A stretch of DNA of 6,518 nt, taken from NCBI GenBank assembly GCA_905235825.1, contig CAJONH010000232.1, positions 1 to 6,518 on the forward strand, written 5' to 3'. The position numbers and the translations under genes are program-made. Within the stretch, counting starts at the first letter, position 1; each line of letters begins with the position of its first letter. The DNA comes from Candidatus Gastranaerophilales bacterium (GTDB lineage: Bacteria > Cyanobacteriota > Vampirovibrionia > Gastranaerophilales > Gastranaerophilaceae). The notes beneath the pieces were generated by a model. That model worked only from the letters and a program-made list of their open reading frames with translations, did no database searches and was not told the origin of the DNA. Below are positions 5,736 to 6,518 of the stretch, in pieces.

Positions 5736-5969
5736 TTTCTCTGTGACATTTTCAATTCTATTTATGTAGTATATTAATTTTACATATATACATATATAAA
5801 ACTTAACAAAAATTAATCTATATGATTGAGGTATAATAAACAAAATAAAAGTAAACTGTTCATAGGTAAAGATAAAATTAAATTGTTGCAATCTTAAAAT
5901 TTTAATTGCCCAATTTGGAAAATAAGTGTAGAATAGAATTGAAAGATTTTCGGAATAAGAGTGAGAAAT
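5736..5969. other. A/T-rich intergenic stretch before the membrane protein gene
   Basis: This stretch has no supported gene. A minus-strand open frame here reads backwards through the tRNA-Cys gene and is an artefact. It includes a short TACATATA direct repeat (about 5781-5798), a perfect TATAAT at 5832-5837 without a well-spaced -35 box, and the better spaced promoter candidate at 5906-5934. Confidence 0.5.
5906..5934 (+). promoter_or_regulatory. Candidate sigma-70-type promoter for the acidic membrane protein gene
   Basis: TTGCCC (5906-5911) and TAGAAT (5929-5934, five of six consensus bases) are separated by 17 bases, with TG directly before the -10 box. The layout resembles the tRNA promoter candidate. 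It would start transcription near 5941 and give a leader of about 30 bases. Confidence 0.42.
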
Positions 5970-6488
5970 ATGGCAAACGAAAACGATAATAACTGGGAAA
6001 ATGAAAATTATTCGGAAGAAACCGAAAGACAAACTTCATACGAAGATGCCGATTATTCTGATGAATTAGATTCTAATGAAGAATATGATTCGGAGGATAA
6101 TGAAACCGTAAATTCGTCATCTGATAAGAAAAAACAAATGGCAATTTTATTGTTTTTAATAATTATTTTGGCAATAATAGGACTATTTTTAATAATAAAA
6201 TTAGTTTCAGGCGGAAATTCAAACAAAATAGAAAACGCTGCACCGGCACCTTCGGTTGAAGTAAACAATAATGATTTACAGGTAGATTTAAGCAGTTCAT
6301 TCTTCGATGAAAGTTCTGATAAAACAGCAGATACAGTTAGTATCGGATTTAATGATAACGGTGAAATAACTGTAACTGATGAAAACGGTAACGCTCAGGA
6401 AGATATAGTTGCAACTGTTTCCGATGTTAAGCCGGAAGAAATTAAGACGGATGATTTATTTGATGCGGCAGGCAGTGAACAGGAATAG
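5970..6488 (+). CDS. Acidic single-pass membrane protein of unknown function
   Basis: From ATG 5970 the predicted protein has 172 residues (an in-frame GTG at 5961 would add three). I do not recognise a family. Residues 1-52 are strongly acidic and rich in Asn, Ser, Tyr and Glu, and are probably disordered. KKK at 53-55 then precedes one hydrophobic segment, about 57-79 (MAILLFLIIILAIIGLFLII and on). By the positive-inside rule the acidic front part would be cytoplasmic and the last ~90 residues outside the membrane. The outer part starts with a flexible linker (SGGNSN, APAPS) and is also acidic, with GFNDNGEITVTDENG suggesting a beta hairpin. There is no cysteine, no signal peptide cleavage site and no catalytic motif. 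A role as an envelope tether or assembly factor is possible but unsupported. It has its own promoter candidate, and the following 30 bases show no next start. Confidence 0.82.
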   Translation: MANENDNNWENENYSEETERQTSYEDADYSDELDSNEEYDSEDNETVNSSSDKKKQMAILLFLIIILAIIGLFLIIKLVSGGNSNKIENAAPAPSVEVNNNDLQVDLSSSFFDESSDKTADTVSIGFNDNGEITVTDENGNAQEDIVATVSDVKPEEIKTDDLFDAAGSEQE

Positions 6489-6518
6489 CAAGAAATTGCA
6501 AATAATAAAGCAAGTATA

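Noticed and set aside
5832..5837. Perfect TATAAT as a promoter for the last gene
   Set aside because: The best -35 match (TTAACA at 5803-5808) is 23 bases away, too far for a standard promoter, and there is no TG extension. The site at 5906-5934 has proper spacing and lies nearer the gene.
5700..6032. Minus-strand open frame of 110 codons ending in RRHPDSNWG
   Set aside because: The HPDSNWG end is the well-known artefact of reading a tRNA gene (here tRNA-Cys) backwards. The rest is A/T-rich intergenic sequence and overlaps the start of the membrane protein gene.
1..6518. CRISPR array, insertion sequence, attachment site or phage module
   Set aside because: No regularly spaced repeats, transposase, integrase or target-site duplication were seen. 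The tRNA 3' ends are not repeated elsewhere in the window.

Overview
The window is an AT-rich (roughly two thirds A+T by eye), densely packed bacterial segment. Every supported protein gene is on the + strand. TGA serves as a stop in at least two genes, so the standard bacterial code applies. A four-subunit ferredoxin-dependent 2-oxoacid oxidoreductase points to an anaerobe, and a PilT-type ATPase points to type IV pili. Two tRNA genes lack an encoded CCA. Together these would fit an AT-rich gut anaerobe such as the non-photosynthetic cyanobacterial lineage Gastranaerophilales/Melainabacteria. That placement is inference from overall flavour, not proof.

Layout. (1) 1-683 is an accessory-looking pair. 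The C-terminal tail of an ATP-grasp protein resembling the TupA-like family overlaps by 11 bases a small Cys- and Tyr-rich protein of unknown function (131 aa). (2) 684-995 is a non-coding gap holding two hairpins. One is shaped like a terminator for the minus strand, the other like a weak terminator for the plus strand. (3) 996-5445 is a tight run of six genes with overlaps or gaps of at most 14 bases. It holds a 2x[4Fe-4S] ferredoxin (delta), the alpha subunit (VorB type), the TPP-binding beta subunit, the gamma subunit, a PilT-like ATPase and RecO. (4) 5446-5735 holds a candidate promoter, tRNA-Gly(TCC) and tRNA-Cys(GCA), ending in a T run. (5) 5736-6518 holds a candidate promoter and a gene for an acidic single-pass membrane protein of unknown function.

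How the genes work together. The four oxidoreductase subunits should form one enzyme. It would decarboxylate a 2-oxoacid (branched-chain 2-oxoacids are favoured by the alpha-subunit type) to an acyl-CoA and pass electrons through the delta ferredoxin subunit to soluble ferredoxin. PilT (pilus dynamics) and RecO (recombinational repair) sit in the same apparent transcription unit without an obvious functional link.

Most of the window is ordinary core genome. The parts most worth a second look are the ATP-grasp/Cys-rich pair at the left edge and the orphan minus-strand terminator beside it. The divergent C-terminal part of the PilT-like protein and a promoter shape shared by the tRNA unit and the last gene also deserve attention.
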